From Thermoanaerobacterium sp. RBIITD (lineage in GTDB: Bacteria; Bacillota; Thermoanaerobacteria; Thermoanaerobacterales; Thermoanaerobacteraceae), in assembly GCF_900205865.1 (NCBI RefSeq), contig NZ_LT906662.1, positions 1,178,001 through 1,242,000 on the forward strand: a DNA stretch of 64,000 bases, given 5' to 3'. Below the pieces are notes generated by a model, which had not been told where the DNA came from, did not search any database, and saw only the letters and a program-made list of their open reading frames with translations. The stretch's first letter is position 1. Each line of letters begins with the position of its first letter. Both the position numbers and the translations under genes were made by a program. Positions 16,829 to 25,866 of this stretch are shown here, in pieces.

Positions 16829-17600
16829 CGTCTACATCCTTTCCTAAATTTAATATATCTACATTTGCTTGCTCATACTTCTTTACTATCTCATAATCTA
16901 ATTCATCATCTGTTATAATCGCTGTTATATCTTTAATATCCGCAAATTTTACAAAAGATTTTTTGCCGAATTTAGTATGATCGACTACAGCATATACCTC
17001 ATTTGAAACCTCAATCATGGCCTTTTTTGTATTCGCTTCTATAAGATCTGGAGTCATAAGGCCATTTTCGTACGATACCGCATTTGCACCAATAAAAGCC
17101 TTATCCACTTTGAAGTTTCTGATTACCATTTCCGCTATGGGTCCTACAAGTGCCTTTGTATTAAGCCTCTCTATGCCGCCTGTTACAATAAGCTCAATAT
17201 TGTGATAACCTGAAAGCTCTATCGCAATTATTGGCGAGTTCGTCACGACAGTAAGATGTATGTCTGGTAAAGATTTCGCAATCATCAATGTCGTCGTGCC
17301 AGCATCCAATATTATAGAGTCACCTTCTTCTATAATCGATGCAGCAATCTTGCCGATTTTCATCTTTGACGAAAGCTCATAGTCCTCTTTTTCCACAAAA
17401 GACGGCTCATAATGTGTGTGTGTATTTAATATAGCACCGCCGTGTGTCCTCTGAATGAAACCGTCCATCTCCAGCATACGAAGATCTCTTCTTACAGTAG
17501 ATTCCGATACGCCTAAAATTTCACTTAGCTCAGACACCGTCATGCTTTTATCTTTACTTAAAAGCTCTGCAATCTTCATCCTGCGCTCTTCACCAAACAT
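16776..17600 (-). CDS. fruR: DeoR-family repressor of the fructose operon
   Basis: The 274-residue protein has an N-terminal helix-turn-helix (MTVSELSEILGVSESTVRRDLRML) and a C-terminal sugar-phosphate sensing domain (DAGTTT, VVTNS, TGGIERL). DeoR repressors of fru operons respond to fructose 1-phosphate or fructose 1,6-bisphosphate. ATG 17600 is preferred; a TTG at 17618 would add six residues. The last 17 codons overlap fruK in another frame, giving an Asp/Asn-rich tail longer than usual. It is first in the operon, so it probably controls itself through the inverted repeat at 17667-17706. Confidence 0.88.
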   Translation of the reverse strand: MFGEERRMKIAELLSKDKSMTVSELSEILGVSESTVRRDLRMLEMDGFIQRTHGGAILNTHTHYEPSFVEKEDYELSSKMKIGKIAASIIEEGDSIILDAGTTTLMIAKSLPDIHLTVVTNSPIIAIELSGYHNIELIVTGGIERLNTKALVGPIAEMVIRNFKVDKAFIGANAVSYENGLMTPDLIEANTKKAMIEVSNEVYAVVDHTKFGKKSFVKFADIKDITAIITDDELDYEIVKKYEQANVDILNLGKDVDDDNDSNTESGDRQDIDN

Positions 17601-17656
17601 CCAATCACATCCATTCAAAGCAGATGATAATTATTGATTATTTCTGCTCATTTATG

Positions 17657-17706
17657 ATTATATAATGAAAATGTTTTTTTGTCAATTATTTATATATAAC
17701 ATTTTC
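17657..17706 (-). promoter_or_regulatory. Consensus fru promoter with overlapping inverted-repeat operator
   Basis: On the minus strand TTGACA (17680-17685) and TATAAT (17657-17662) are exactly 17 bases apart, a perfect consensus promoter for fruR-fruK-fruA. A perfect nine-base inverted repeat GAAAATGTT (17667-17675) / AACATTTTC (17698-17706) brackets the -35 box, with one arm in the spacer. That position suits a repressor site, most simply FruR autoregulation. It may also affect the divergent gene at 17761. Confidence 0.75.
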
Positions 17707-17760
17707 ACTTTTTTACTATATTATATGTAGTTCAAAAATTTAAAAGGGAGGAACAAAAAA

Positions 17761-18684
17761 ATGTTCAACGGTATTAATTTTTTGAAATTCGATTATATCA
17801 AGTTTCCTATGGAATTCTTCACAAAGTTTTCAACTATGAGCGGGTCCCAACTAAAGGTCATAATGTATATTTTAAAGCATACTATAGGATGTGGGAACAA
17901 TGAACCAATAAAACTTACAATAAATGAAATACAGTTTGGAAGGTATGATGGAAAAGGCGGCCGAATAGACGATGGTACAGGCCTTTCGACAGGTATTATA
18001 AGCAAATGCTTGAAAAATGCAATTGAAGAAGGACTTTTAGTATGCTTTGTCGATAACGAAGACAAGCTCCACATTAAGAAATATTACACAATAAGACAAA
18101 ATCCTCATATTCAAGGTGTGACGTATAAATATGACGAAATAAGGGGAAATACTGATTTCGACACATGGCAAAATATGACATCTGCTGATTATACAAGTGT
18201 CGAAAATATCGACAAAGATTTTGCACCGAATTCAAATATTATAAAAGAGGGTGGATCAGCAGATACAGAAATACTAATAAATGGCTCACTTTCAAAAATT
18301 GAAAACAATAAGATCATATCAGATCAGAATGATATGATAGATAATAAAATATATAAATCAATCAATCATATCAATGATATGATGTATGCAGAAATTGAAA
18401 AGCCAAAAAAGTACTGCGATAAAAAAACGTTGCAGGAAAAATACAATCTTACAGATGATGAGATGAAGATTTGCTTATCAAAGATGAGAGGAAAGGACAT
18501 AAAATACCCTTCAAGATTTCTAGAGAAGGTAATACAAAACTACATAAAAGATAAAGACATATTAAAAGATGCTGCAAGAACAAATGCAGCACCAAAGAAT
18601 TATTATAACTCATATCCGCAAAGAAAATATAATATAGATGAGCTTGAGAAAAAACTACTAGAAGCTTCAAGGAACAAATTTTAG
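17761..18684 (+). CDS. Phage/plasmid-type replication winged-helix protein (orphan)
   Basis: The protein has 307 residues and an excellent GGGAGG site. The N-terminal ~110 residues read as a winged-helix domain like replication protein O/RepA N-terminal domains, with a long loop GRYDGKGGRIDDGTGLS before the recognition helix, a pattern I associate with proteins of phages, plasmids and integrative elements. Residues about 115-215 are polar and low complexity; the C-terminus (about 220-307) is helical and basic, as in DnaD-like proteins. No other mobile-element gene is next to it. It is one of few plus-strand genes here. The functional name is tentative. Confidence 0.5.
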   Translation: MFNGINFLKFDYIKFPMEFFTKFSTMSGSQLKVIMYILKHTIGCGNNEPIKLTINEIQFGRYDGKGGRIDDGTGLSTGIISKCLKNAIEEGLLVCFVDNEDKLHIKKYYTIRQNPHIQGVTYKYDEIRGNTDFDTWQNMTSADYTSVENIDKDFAPNSNIIKEGGSADTEILINGSLSKIENNKIISDQNDMIDNKIYKSINHINDMMYAEIEKPKKYCDKKTLQEKYNLTDDEMKICLSKMRGKDIKYPSRFLEKVIQNYIKDKDILKDAARTNAAPKNYYNSYPQRKYNIDELEKKLLEASRNKF

Positions 18685-18717
18685 TGTTTAAATGCGGCGC
18701 ATAATATTATTTTAATT

Positions 18718-19122
18718 TTAAGCCCTTTTAAATACCCATAGCTTGTTGCCTATAAAGTTTACTATCATTGAAAATATGGTAGCTATTATCTTGGCATAAA
18801 ATACACCTAAATGGGGCTTTAAAGGGTAAAGTATTGCGAGGGAGACTCCAAGCGATATAATATTTACAATAATGAATTTTATCACTTCAAGACCCTGTGG
18901 TGTTGATTTAACGCCAAATGTCCAGTATTTATTCATAATAAAGCTATTTACAACACCGCAGCTGTATGAAATAACTTGTGCCACCATGTAATAAACTCCT
19001 AAGAATGTGAGGAGCGTAAAGACGGCGAAGTCAACTAAAGTATTTACAACCCCTACTAAATTAAACTTAATAAACTGCACCAAGCCATTTTTGCTTTTAA
19101 TTATTTTCCTTATTTGTTCCAT
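18718..19122 (-). CDS. GtrA-like flippase-type membrane protein
   Basis: About 134 residues with four hydrophobic segments and the GtrA-family marks FNLVGVVNTLVDF at the N-terminus, NKYWTFG in the middle and GNKLWVFKR at the C-terminus. GtrA proteins work with GtrB-type glycosyltransferases, probably moving lipid-linked sugars across the membrane for surface glycosylation. ATG 19122 or TTG 19134 could be the start; both lie inside the end of the adjacent glycosyltransferase gene, so the two are coupled. Confidence 0.87.
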   Translation of the reverse strand: MEQIRKIIKSKNGLVQFIKFNLVGVVNTLVDFAVFTLLTFLGVYYMVAQVISYSCGVVNSFIMNKYWTFGVKSTPQGLEVIKFIIVNIISLGVSLAILYPLKPHLGVFYAKIIATIFSMIVNFIGNKLWVFKRA

Positions 19123-20071
19123 TTTCCTTATCAAAACCTACTTTCTTTGCAATTATATATAAGGGTCTGTCCCTTACCTCGTCATAAATTCTGCCGATGT
19201 ACTCGCCAAATGCCCCAAGGATCATGAAGTTAATACCACCAAGTAAGACATTTACAGCAATCATTACACCCCACATAGATGTATTAACGGCAAAGAGCTT
19301 TAATATAAGTGCTGCTACTAAGTACAGTAAGCTTATGACAGTCAAGAATCCTCCAAGCTGTACTGGCAATTTAAGCGGTACATATGAAAAAGATGTTATA
19401 CCGTCCATCGCAAGCTTCAGCATCTTTTTTAGCGTATACTTAGTTTCACCAGATAGTCTCGGGTCTCTTACATATTCTACACCAGTCTGCTTAAAACCTA
19501 CCCAGCTCACAAGCCCTCTTATATACCTATTTTTCTCTTTAATCGAATTAATTGAATTCATTACATCACAAACTTTACGGTCAATAAGGCGGAAATCTCC
19601 TGTATCAACCGGTATATCTATATTTGTAAGGTTTTTTAATAATCTGTAGAAAACTCTGGCAGTAAATAGCTTAAAGAAGGATTCTCCCTTTCTCTTTGCT
19701 CTTTTGCCGTATACGACATCATAGCCTTCCTTCCACTTCTCAATCATCTTTAGTATTACCTCTGGCGGATCTTGTAAATCAGCATCAATTACGACAACAG
19801 CATCGCCTTTTGCATTATCCATGCCAGCGGTTATAGCAATCTGGTGGCCAAAATTCCTTGAAAAACTGATTAATTTGACATGGCTATCATTTTCACATAT
19901 TCTCATCAATATTTCCGCTGTCCTGTCTCGGCTACCATCATTTACAAATATAAGCTCATATGTCTCACCTGCCGAATCCATGACTTTTTTAAGGCGCTTA
20001 TACGACTCCTCGATTAGTGATTCCTCATTGAAAGCCGGTACAACTATAGAATATTTTACACTATCTGACAT
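19097..20071 (-). CDS. GT2 glycosyltransferase, GtrB / dolichyl-phosphate-mannose-synthase type
   Basis: A 324-residue family 2 glycosyltransferase that attaches a sugar to a polyprenyl phosphate. It has SIVVPAFNEESLIE at the N-terminus, VIDADLQDPPE as the metal and nucleotide-sugar motif, SRNFGHQIA, and two membrane helices near the C-terminus. ATG 20071 follows AAAGGAGAC; an upstream ATG is less well placed. It overlaps the GtrA gene. The pair would supply lipid-linked sugar for later membrane glycosyltransferases, possibly those at 20181-25656. Confidence 0.9.
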   Translation of the reverse strand: MSDSVKYSIVVPAFNEESLIEESYKRLKKVMDSAGETYELIFVNDGSRDRTAEILMRICENDSHVKLISFSRNFGHQIAITAGMDNAKGDAVVVIDADLQDPPEVILKMIEKWKEGYDVVYGKRAKRKGESFFKLFTARVFYRLLKNLTNIDIPVDTGDFRLIDRKVCDVMNSINSIKEKNRYIRGLVSWVGFKQTGVEYVRDPRLSGETKYTLKKMLKLAMDGITSFSYVPLKLPVQLGGFLTVISLLYLVAALILKLFAVNTSMWGVMIAVNVLLGGINFMILGAFGEYIGRIYDEVRDRPLYIIAKKVGFDKENGTNKENN

Positions 20072-20180
20072 AACATGTCTCCTTTCTTCATTCATTATAT
20101 CATTGGAATAATATTAATTTATCCATCATTTCAATTGTATTGTACATTCATTGAAACGTCTCACAAATCTACTTCTCCCA

Positions 20181-21464
20181 TTAAACTACGAAGAAATAAT
20201 TATTTATGAAAGCAATAACATAAATGGTATTTAGTCCTAAAAATAACCATGTATACAGATAATTTATAGATTTTCTCTTTGATGCCATTTTCCCGAGATA
20301 TATAAATACAGGTATAGATACCATCATATATCTTACAATGCTTGTCATAGATTCTGCCGTAGTATATGGCATAAGCAACAGCAAAAGACCGTATATGAAA
20401 AATATAATTTCTTGAAAATCAATATTTCTCTTTATAAATTCATATATAAATATGCCTATATATCCTCCGAACACTGACGTTGTCATTATAAATGAAATTA
20501 AACCATTATCCCATCCACCATATGCGCCAAAATAAGGATATTTTAAAAATTTAAAATATGCCAAAAGTGGTATTGTCGTTACTCTGCCCCAATTAAATTG
20601 TTCATGTACTGCAGCTAAGAAATCTCCTGTTAGGCCTTTTAAATACAAAAAATATATAAAAAGCGGTATACCTGATATAATGCCATACAATATAAACTTT
20701 CCTATTAACTTGTGATCAAATCTTTTTCTCTCCTGATAAAGCATTGTCATAAGAACTAAAAACACATTTATAAACCCGGGTACTCTTGTGACTGTTGACA
20801 ATGATGCAAATATTAAAGCTATAAAATATTTCTTCTTATAGACATAATAAATACTTAATATTGATAGAAGTAAAAACAAGCTTTCTGTGTACATAATGGA
20901 GAAATATAATGATGTGGGATAAATCAATATAAAAAACAAAGTTTTTAATCCAACATCACTGGAAAATCCCTTTATCTCAATACAAAATTTATACATATAG
21001 ACCAAAGCTATTATTAAAAATATATTTGATAATAATATTCCAATTATACTATAATCCAAAAATGGCAGTACTATATGAACCGCTTTTATTGTCATCGGGT
21101 AAAGCGGGAAAAACACCCAGTTTGCAGCGGGATGCTTTTCACTCATCTTGTATTTGTCATAACCCTTTTCTACTATTTTTAAATACCATCCGGCATCAAA
21201 TTTATTAAAATCCTCAATATTAAAAAACTTAGTATCCCTTACAGTGTCCGGCAATTTCATGGTTTTGCTCTGCCATGTTCCATAATCATTATAAACATAT
21301 GTAGAAGGGTTAACATAGCTACTGAACAAATTCTTTCCAAGATATCCTTCAAAAAGCATAATGCCTCTACTAATTATAAAAAGTGATATAATTAATATAG
21401 CAACCTTCTTCATGTTCAAATTTTCTTGAATCACGTTCATATTCCTTTCATTTAAAACTATCAT
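20181..21464 (-). CDS. PIG-V-like (Gpi18-related) membrane mannosyltransferase
   Basis: This 427-residue protein has about ten membrane segments. Between the first two is an acidic outer loop with FDAGWYLKIVEKGY, and then NWVFFPLYPM, both typical of the bacterial PIG-V/COG5542 family, in which the aspartate is thought to be catalytic. The family transfers mannose or other sugars from polyprenyl phosphate donors outside the cell. Several methionines near the start leave the exact N-terminus open; codon 9 (21440) is an alternative. It ends the run of glycosyltransferases downstream of the two-component system. Confidence 0.75.
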   Translation of the reverse strand: MIVLNERNMNVIQENLNMKKVAILIISLFIISRGIMLFEGYLGKNLFSSYVNPSTYVYNDYGTWQSKTMKLPDTVRDTKFFNIEDFNKFDAGWYLKIVEKGYDKYKMSEKHPAANWVFFPLYPMTIKAVHIVLPFLDYSIIGILLSNIFLIIALVYMYKFCIEIKGFSSDVGLKTLFFILIYPTSLYFSIMYTESLFLLLSILSIYYVYKKKYFIALIFASLSTVTRVPGFINVFLVLMTMLYQERKRFDHKLIGKFILYGIISGIPLFIYFLYLKGLTGDFLAAVHEQFNWGRVTTIPLLAYFKFLKYPYFGAYGGWDNGLISFIMTTSVFGGYIGIFIYEFIKRNIDFQEIIFFIYGLLLLLMPYTTAESMTSIVRYMMVSIPVFIYLGKMASKRKSINYLYTWLFLGLNTIYVIAFINNYFFVV

Positions 21465-21694
21465 TCCCTCTTATCATATTTTAACATATATTTTAATTAT
21501 TTGATACCATATTGTACATATATTTCTGATTTTTATCATTATAAGCAATAGCAAAGCAAAACCAATAATAATACTAATAAAAATCTTTTTTAAATATCAC
21601 ATCTCCCTCATTTATTAGCTATAATTCTCCTACACATACTAAAACCGGCATTTACTATTCCTCCTTCAAAGCATATATTTATACATGAGAAGTA

Positions 21695-21723
21695 TTTATG
21701 ATAATCTTAAAGATTATCATAAA
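21695..21723. repeat. Perfect 29-base palindrome across the GT39 stop codon
   Basis: Arms of 14 bases, TTTATGATAATCTT and its complement, surround one central A at 21709. The stop codon of the GT39 gene falls in the centre. There is no U-run, so it is a weak candidate terminator, mRNA 3'-end stabiliser or protein site. Confidence 0.6.
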
Positions 21724-23869
21724 TTCCTTTCAAATCATACAACTGCTCAAAATTTCTATCACCAAATCCACCAAAATTTTGATTTCCTGAATTTATATTG
21801 TTTTCTCCACTGCCTTGCTGGTTGTCTAACAAATTGGAATCTTTCCATTCACTTTCAGAAACAACTTTACCATTTTCTTTAACCCAGTTCATAATATCAT
21901 TACTTGACCTTATTCCCATACCGCCTACCATTACATACCTTATTTCTCCTTTTTTAACCAATTGTTTAAATTGATTAAGGCTTAGTATATTATCACTGCC
22001 TGAAAAACCTCCAAGAGCCATGACAGGTTCACCAGTCTTAATTATTATGTCCTCGGCACTCTGCGCTGAAGAAACAACAAGTAGATATTTTGCATTTCCT
22101 TTATTTTTTTCTAAGAATTTTATCAATTTTGTATTGCGGTTATCATTAGTATTAGTATTAAAGTCCATCATTCCTTTATTGGACGCAAGTCCTAATCCAG
22201 CAGAAGGAAAAGTTCCGGACATCGGATAAAACATCGTAGTAGCCGACCAAACTGTAGGAGCTATTAAAAGACCCGCAATGGCAGTACTTACTAATATCTT
22301 TTTTATCTTTGTATTTTCACTTTTTATTAAATTTACAATAATAAGTATAGCTGATGATACAAAGCATAAAACTGATAATGCTATCATTATAACCTTAGTG
22401 GCGCTTGATATTTTGTAATAGTAAGATAATATCAACATCTGGATTAACCCGTCTGTGATAAGTGCAGCCGGTAAAATCCATGACTTCCATCCACCTTCTT
22501 TATAAAGCTGCCACATTGATACAATTCCAATTCCACAAAGAGCCGCAATTGGTGGTGCAAGCATGGTTAAATAGTACGGGTGGAACAAGCCAGTTGTAAA
22601 GCTGAAATATATAAACACGGGTAACAGCCACGTAATCCATAATATTAATGATAACTTTTCTTTGCTATTAAAAGGTCTTTTAAGTTTTTTCCTTATTATC
22701 TCTGATACAAAGCCAAATATCGCAAGAGGGAATAACCATATTATTTGATCTGATAAACTGTTGTTAGAAAATAACCTTATTATGCTTGCCTTTTCCCGGC
22801 CTCCAAAGGTTCCTCCCATGCCGCCTCCAGGTCGCTGCATGTTTCTTCCGCCAAATCCTGGCGTCATTCCATCCTGACCGTTAGTTCCTGGAATTCCCGG
22901 TCTTTGGCTGTCTCCATTAAAAGAGCTTCCAGGTACACCTTGCCCATATTGTCCTGTCTTTGTTGCACTAGAAGTAGCATTATCACTATTTACAGTTTGT
23001 CCCTGAACATTAAAGTTTCCGGGTTGTCCCTGACCATTAAAGCCCTTGCCCTGGTTTCTACCACCTGGAGCACCAGTACCTCCAATGCCGAGCCTCTCTA
23101 GTCCGTTGTGTCCTACTATAAGCTCCATTACTGTATTATTTGTACTGCTTCCTACATAAGGTCTGCTTCCTGCAGGGACCAAATCTACAACTATAGCCCA
23201 GGAAAGTGAAACTAAAAGAAGAATAACCGTACCAATGATGAGATGCGATATTCTTTTTTTGATAGGTATTGCAGAAGAGATAAGATAGGTTATATATAAA
23301 GCCGGAACTATCATGTACGCCTGTAGCATTTTTATATTAAAACCAATGCCAACTAAACCTAAACTTAATATAAGGTATTTTAACTTTCCCTTTTCAGCAG
23401 CTATAGATAGAGCTAAGCAAGCTAGAAGCAAGGTTAAAACAAGCAAGTTATCTATTGTATTATTTCTGCTATCTGCAACAAAAACCGGTGTCACTGCAAG
23501 GCTTAAAGCCGCTATGAGTCCTGCTGCACTTCCAAAAGACCTTTTAACAATGATGTACATTATCGCGACTGAAATCACTCCAGCAAGAGCTTGAGGAAAA
23601 ATTAAACTCCATCCGCTGAAGCCAAATAATTTAGCAGAGATTGCCTGAATCCAAAAGCCCAGAGGCGGTTTGTCAATTGACACAAATCCGGCGGGGTCAA
23701 ATGATACAAAGAAGAAATTTTTTAAGCTCATAGTCATGCTTTTTACACCAGCAGCATAATATTGATTTGCATATCCTTCTATGCTTAAATTTGTAAAATT
23801 TAAAATTGCTGACAACAATAAAATTAGTGATAATGCAAACATTTCTTTTGAAATCTTTATTTTTTTCAT
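21707..23869 (-). CDS. GT39-family (PMT/ArnT/YkcB-like) glycosyltransferase
   Basis: A membrane glycosyltransferase of 720 residues. Start ATG 23869 has AAGGAGG upstream. After the first helix comes the outer-loop motif SIDKPPLGFWIQA, with the conserved acidic residue of the GT39/ArnT family, then ten or so membrane segments. Residues about 275-360 form a Gly/Gln/Asn/Pro-rich low-complexity outer loop (GQGQPGNFN, GMGGTFGG). The final ~160 residues are a soluble domain, seen also in Firmicute YkcB-like proteins (ALGGFSGSDNILSL). Transfer of sugar from polyprenyl phosphate to a surface acceptor is the family role; donor and acceptor are unknown. Confidence 0.85.
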   Translation of the reverse strand: MKKIKISKEMFALSLILLLSAILNFTNLSIEGYANQYYAAGVKSMTMSLKNFFFVSFDPAGFVSIDKPPLGFWIQAISAKLFGFSGWSLIFPQALAGVISVAIMYIIVKRSFGSAAGLIAALSLAVTPVFVADSRNNTIDNLLVLTLLLACLALSIAAEKGKLKYLILSLGLVGIGFNIKMLQAYMIVPALYITYLISSAIPIKKRISHLIIGTVILLLVSLSWAIVVDLVPAGSRPYVGSSTNNTVMELIVGHNGLERLGIGGTGAPGGRNQGKGFNGQGQPGNFNVQGQTVNSDNATSSATKTGQYGQGVPGSSFNGDSQRPGIPGTNGQDGMTPGFGGRNMQRPGGGMGGTFGGREKASIIRLFSNNSLSDQIIWLFPLAIFGFVSEIIRKKLKRPFNSKEKLSLILWITWLLPVFIYFSFTTGLFHPYYLTMLAPPIAALCGIGIVSMWQLYKEGGWKSWILPAALITDGLIQMLILSYYYKISSATKVIMIALSVLCFVSSAILIIVNLIKSENTKIKKILVSTAIAGLLIAPTVWSATTMFYPMSGTFPSAGLGLASNKGMMDFNTNTNDNRNTKLIKFLEKNKGNAKYLLVVSSAQSAEDIIIKTGEPVMALGGFSGSDNILSLNQFKQLVKKGEIRYVMVGGMGIRSSNDIMNWVKENGKVVSESEWKDSNLLDNQQGSGENNINSGNQNFGGFGDRNFEQLYDLKGIYDNL

Positions 23870-24008
23870 TTTTGCTTCCTCCTTATACGAAAGAAAATTT
23901 GTTATTTGTGCCATAATTGTAACGATTATTTTAGCTTTACATTTAAAATATACTTCATTTAATTTTTTTAGTAATTTTTAAGTAAACAACAAAAATTTCA
24001 TATTTCGA

Positions 24009-24063
24009 ATTATAACTGTCAATTATCGCATCAGTATCAAATAATTGTGTGAACTTTATGTGA
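24009..24063 (-). promoter_or_regulatory. Promoter with tandem 11-base-spaced boxes upstream of GT39 (copy A)
   Basis: On the minus strand two direct repeats TCACATA (24057-24063) and TCACACA (24046-24052) start 11 bases apart, followed by TTGATA (24035-24040) and TATAAT (24009-24014). The same pieces at the same spacing occur at 25765-25819. The site overlaps the 3' end of the GT87-like gene. Direct repeats at one helical turn are typical of OmpR/PhoB-family regulators such as the one at 27231-27908. Confidence 0.6.
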
Positions 24064-25656
24064 TTGCAAATTGCTAACATTTAAAGTATATGTCCTTTTT
24101 TTTACAGCGATATCGAATAAAATCTTTGTGAGGTAAACAAACAAAAGTATATTCAAAAGCGAAGTAAGTATAAGTACAGGGTCATATATCACTGAATTTA
24201 TACCTTTAAAGGTTTCAAAGAGGACATAATAGGTGTTGATGTAAATAGCAGCGCTAAATCCGCAGAATAAAAGAAGCAACCTTTTATCCCTAAGATATAT
24301 AAAAGTTATAATTGTCAGGGCAGCAGCTGGAAACAAATATCTCTCATGCATACCGGTTGAAAAAGTGAATACGCCTGCTATCTGAATAAGTGCCGCTGCA
24401 AAAGCATACAAGCTGCTGTTTGCCTTAATATAAATAAACCATGAAAATGCTGTAATAATAGCTATAAAGATAATTCCCCAGATATGATAGCTGAATACAA
24501 AGAGTATAGAATTATCCTTTAAGTAATTTGCTCCGAGCAAACTGAAAAAGTTAAATGCATTGACTGAAGCGTAAGGATATTCTGACACAGTGCTTGAAAA
24601 CAGTTTAAAAATCCATAATACATCTTTGCTTGAAGTAAATGGTAGTATAATAACTGCAGATGTAATTAATGCAGAAGCTGCTGCTTTTATAAAGCTCATG
24701 AAACTTTTTTCCCTTATTAATTCAAAGAAAAGCACAGGCAGAAAGATAATCCCTTGTGGCTTCATAAGCACTGCGGCTGTAAACAAGGCAGAAGATAGCA
24801 TAATTTTTTCTTCTGACAGAAAAAATAATGACGATACAACAAAAAATGTAAAGAAAGAATCTACCTGCCCCCAGATAGTTGAATTAATAAAAACAGCCGG
24901 ATTAAAAATATAAAATGCGGATATGAAAATACTAATTTCCTGTGAAAGATATCTTCTAGCCAGCTTGTAAATAAGGTATGATGTAGCAATATCGGCTGCT
25001 ATCGATGGCAGCTTTAACAGTATTGTATAATAGTGAGAAAGCGCCGGGATACTTGCAATTTTGCCAACAAGAAACAGGACATAGATATACAATGGCGGAT
25101 AATCGCTTGACATTGTGTTTGAATAAAATTTAAAGAGGTTATTTGCAGCAGATGTTGCCCAGCTTCTAAAAATATTTATATCAACGGGATGGCCTTCTAC
25201 TAATGTTGCTAAAGAAATGCGCAAAAGCAGCCCTATGCAGAGTAAAATAAGTATTAACATCTTTTCATTATCAAAGTTAATTTTTTTACTTTTATATATA
25301 AAAAGATAGTATGCTGCAATAAATAAAAATAAAAATATTATTGAATATGTAGTAAGTAGTGGTGCATATTTAAAACCAGAACTTATATTCATACCGAATA
25401 TCCTTCCATTTTGTGGCGCCATATGCTGTGGCGAGTTTACATCCGGGAACCGCTTTCCATGTATTTGATTTCCATCACCGGATATTTGATTTCTAGCATT
25501 TATCGGTGGCATACGATGTTCAATGTTATTTGGGGTTGATACCGTGCTATCATTATAATTCAATAGTGCATAAATACATATAAAAACTGATAATCCCAGA
25601 ATTAAAAGCATGCTAACTTTAAATATTTGTCTTTTATGCATAATTTTTATGCTCAT
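24037..25656 (-). CDS. Polytopic membrane glycosyltransferase (GT87/mannosyltransferase-like)
   Basis: The 539-residue protein has a signal-anchor helix, a Pro/Asn/Gln/His-rich outer stretch (about residues 35-80), then about ten membrane segments. DYPPLYIYVLFLVGK near residue 170, with a preceding GHPVDINIFRSWA carrying the outer-loop aspartate, resembles bacterial mannosyltransferase and GT87 proteins that use polyprenyl-phosphate sugars. Start ATG 25656 suits the AAAGGG site; a TTG at 25665 is too close. Its 3' end contains regulatory copy A of the next gene. Family assignment is by motif only. Confidence 0.7.
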   Translation of the reverse strand: MSIKIMHKRQIFKVSMLLILGLSVFICIYALLNYNDSTVSTPNNIEHRMPPINARNQISGDGNQIHGKRFPDVNSPQHMAPQNGRIFGMNISSGFKYAPLLTTYSIIFLFLFIAAYYLFIYKSKKINFDNEKMLILILLCIGLLLRISLATLVEGHPVDINIFRSWATSAANNLFKFYSNTMSSDYPPLYIYVLFLVGKIASIPALSHYYTILLKLPSIAADIATSYLIYKLARRYLSQEISIFISAFYIFNPAVFINSTIWGQVDSFFTFFVVSSLFFLSEEKIMLSSALFTAAVLMKPQGIIFLPVLFFELIREKSFMSFIKAAASALITSAVIILPFTSSKDVLWIFKLFSSTVSEYPYASVNAFNFFSLLGANYLKDNSILFVFSYHIWGIIFIAIITAFSWFIYIKANSSLYAFAAALIQIAGVFTFSTGMHERYLFPAAALTIITFIYLRDKRLLLLFCGFSAAIYINTYYVLFETFKGINSVIYDPVLILTSLLNILLFVYLTKILFDIAVKKRTYTLNVSNLQSHKVHTII

Positions 25657-25764
25657 TTTGAACAACCCTTTCTTTAAAGTCCTTAAAACCTTTTTAATTT
25701 AACTAGATTTTATTTGCTTAAATGAAAACAAACCATTGTGGCATCATCATGTGGTTTTATTAGA

Positions 25765-25819
25765 ATTATAACTTACATTTGTTGCATGAATATCAAATAA
25801 TTATGTGAATTTTATGTGA
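25765..25819 (-). promoter_or_regulatory. Promoter with tandem 11-base-spaced boxes upstream of GT87-like gene (copy B)
   Basis: On the minus strand TCACATA occurs at 25813-25819 and 25802-25808, exactly 11 bases apart, followed by TTGATA (25791-25796) and TATAAT (25765-25770). Every interval equals that of copy A at 24009-24063. The predicted transcript starts near 25758, about 100 bases before the gene start. Confidence 0.6.
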
Positions 25820-25825
25820 TAGCAT

Positions 25826-25866
25826 AAAATAATAGCAATCAGCAGTAATGCTGGTTGCTATTATTT
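25826..25866 (-). terminator. Terminator after the histidine kinase gene
   Basis: A long near-perfect hairpin, AATAATAGCAA..CAGCA against its complement with one mismatch and a 4-base loop, overlaps the kinase stop codon. On the minus strand it is followed by TTTTATG. It separates the two-component operon from the glycosyltransferase genes. Confidence 0.75.
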
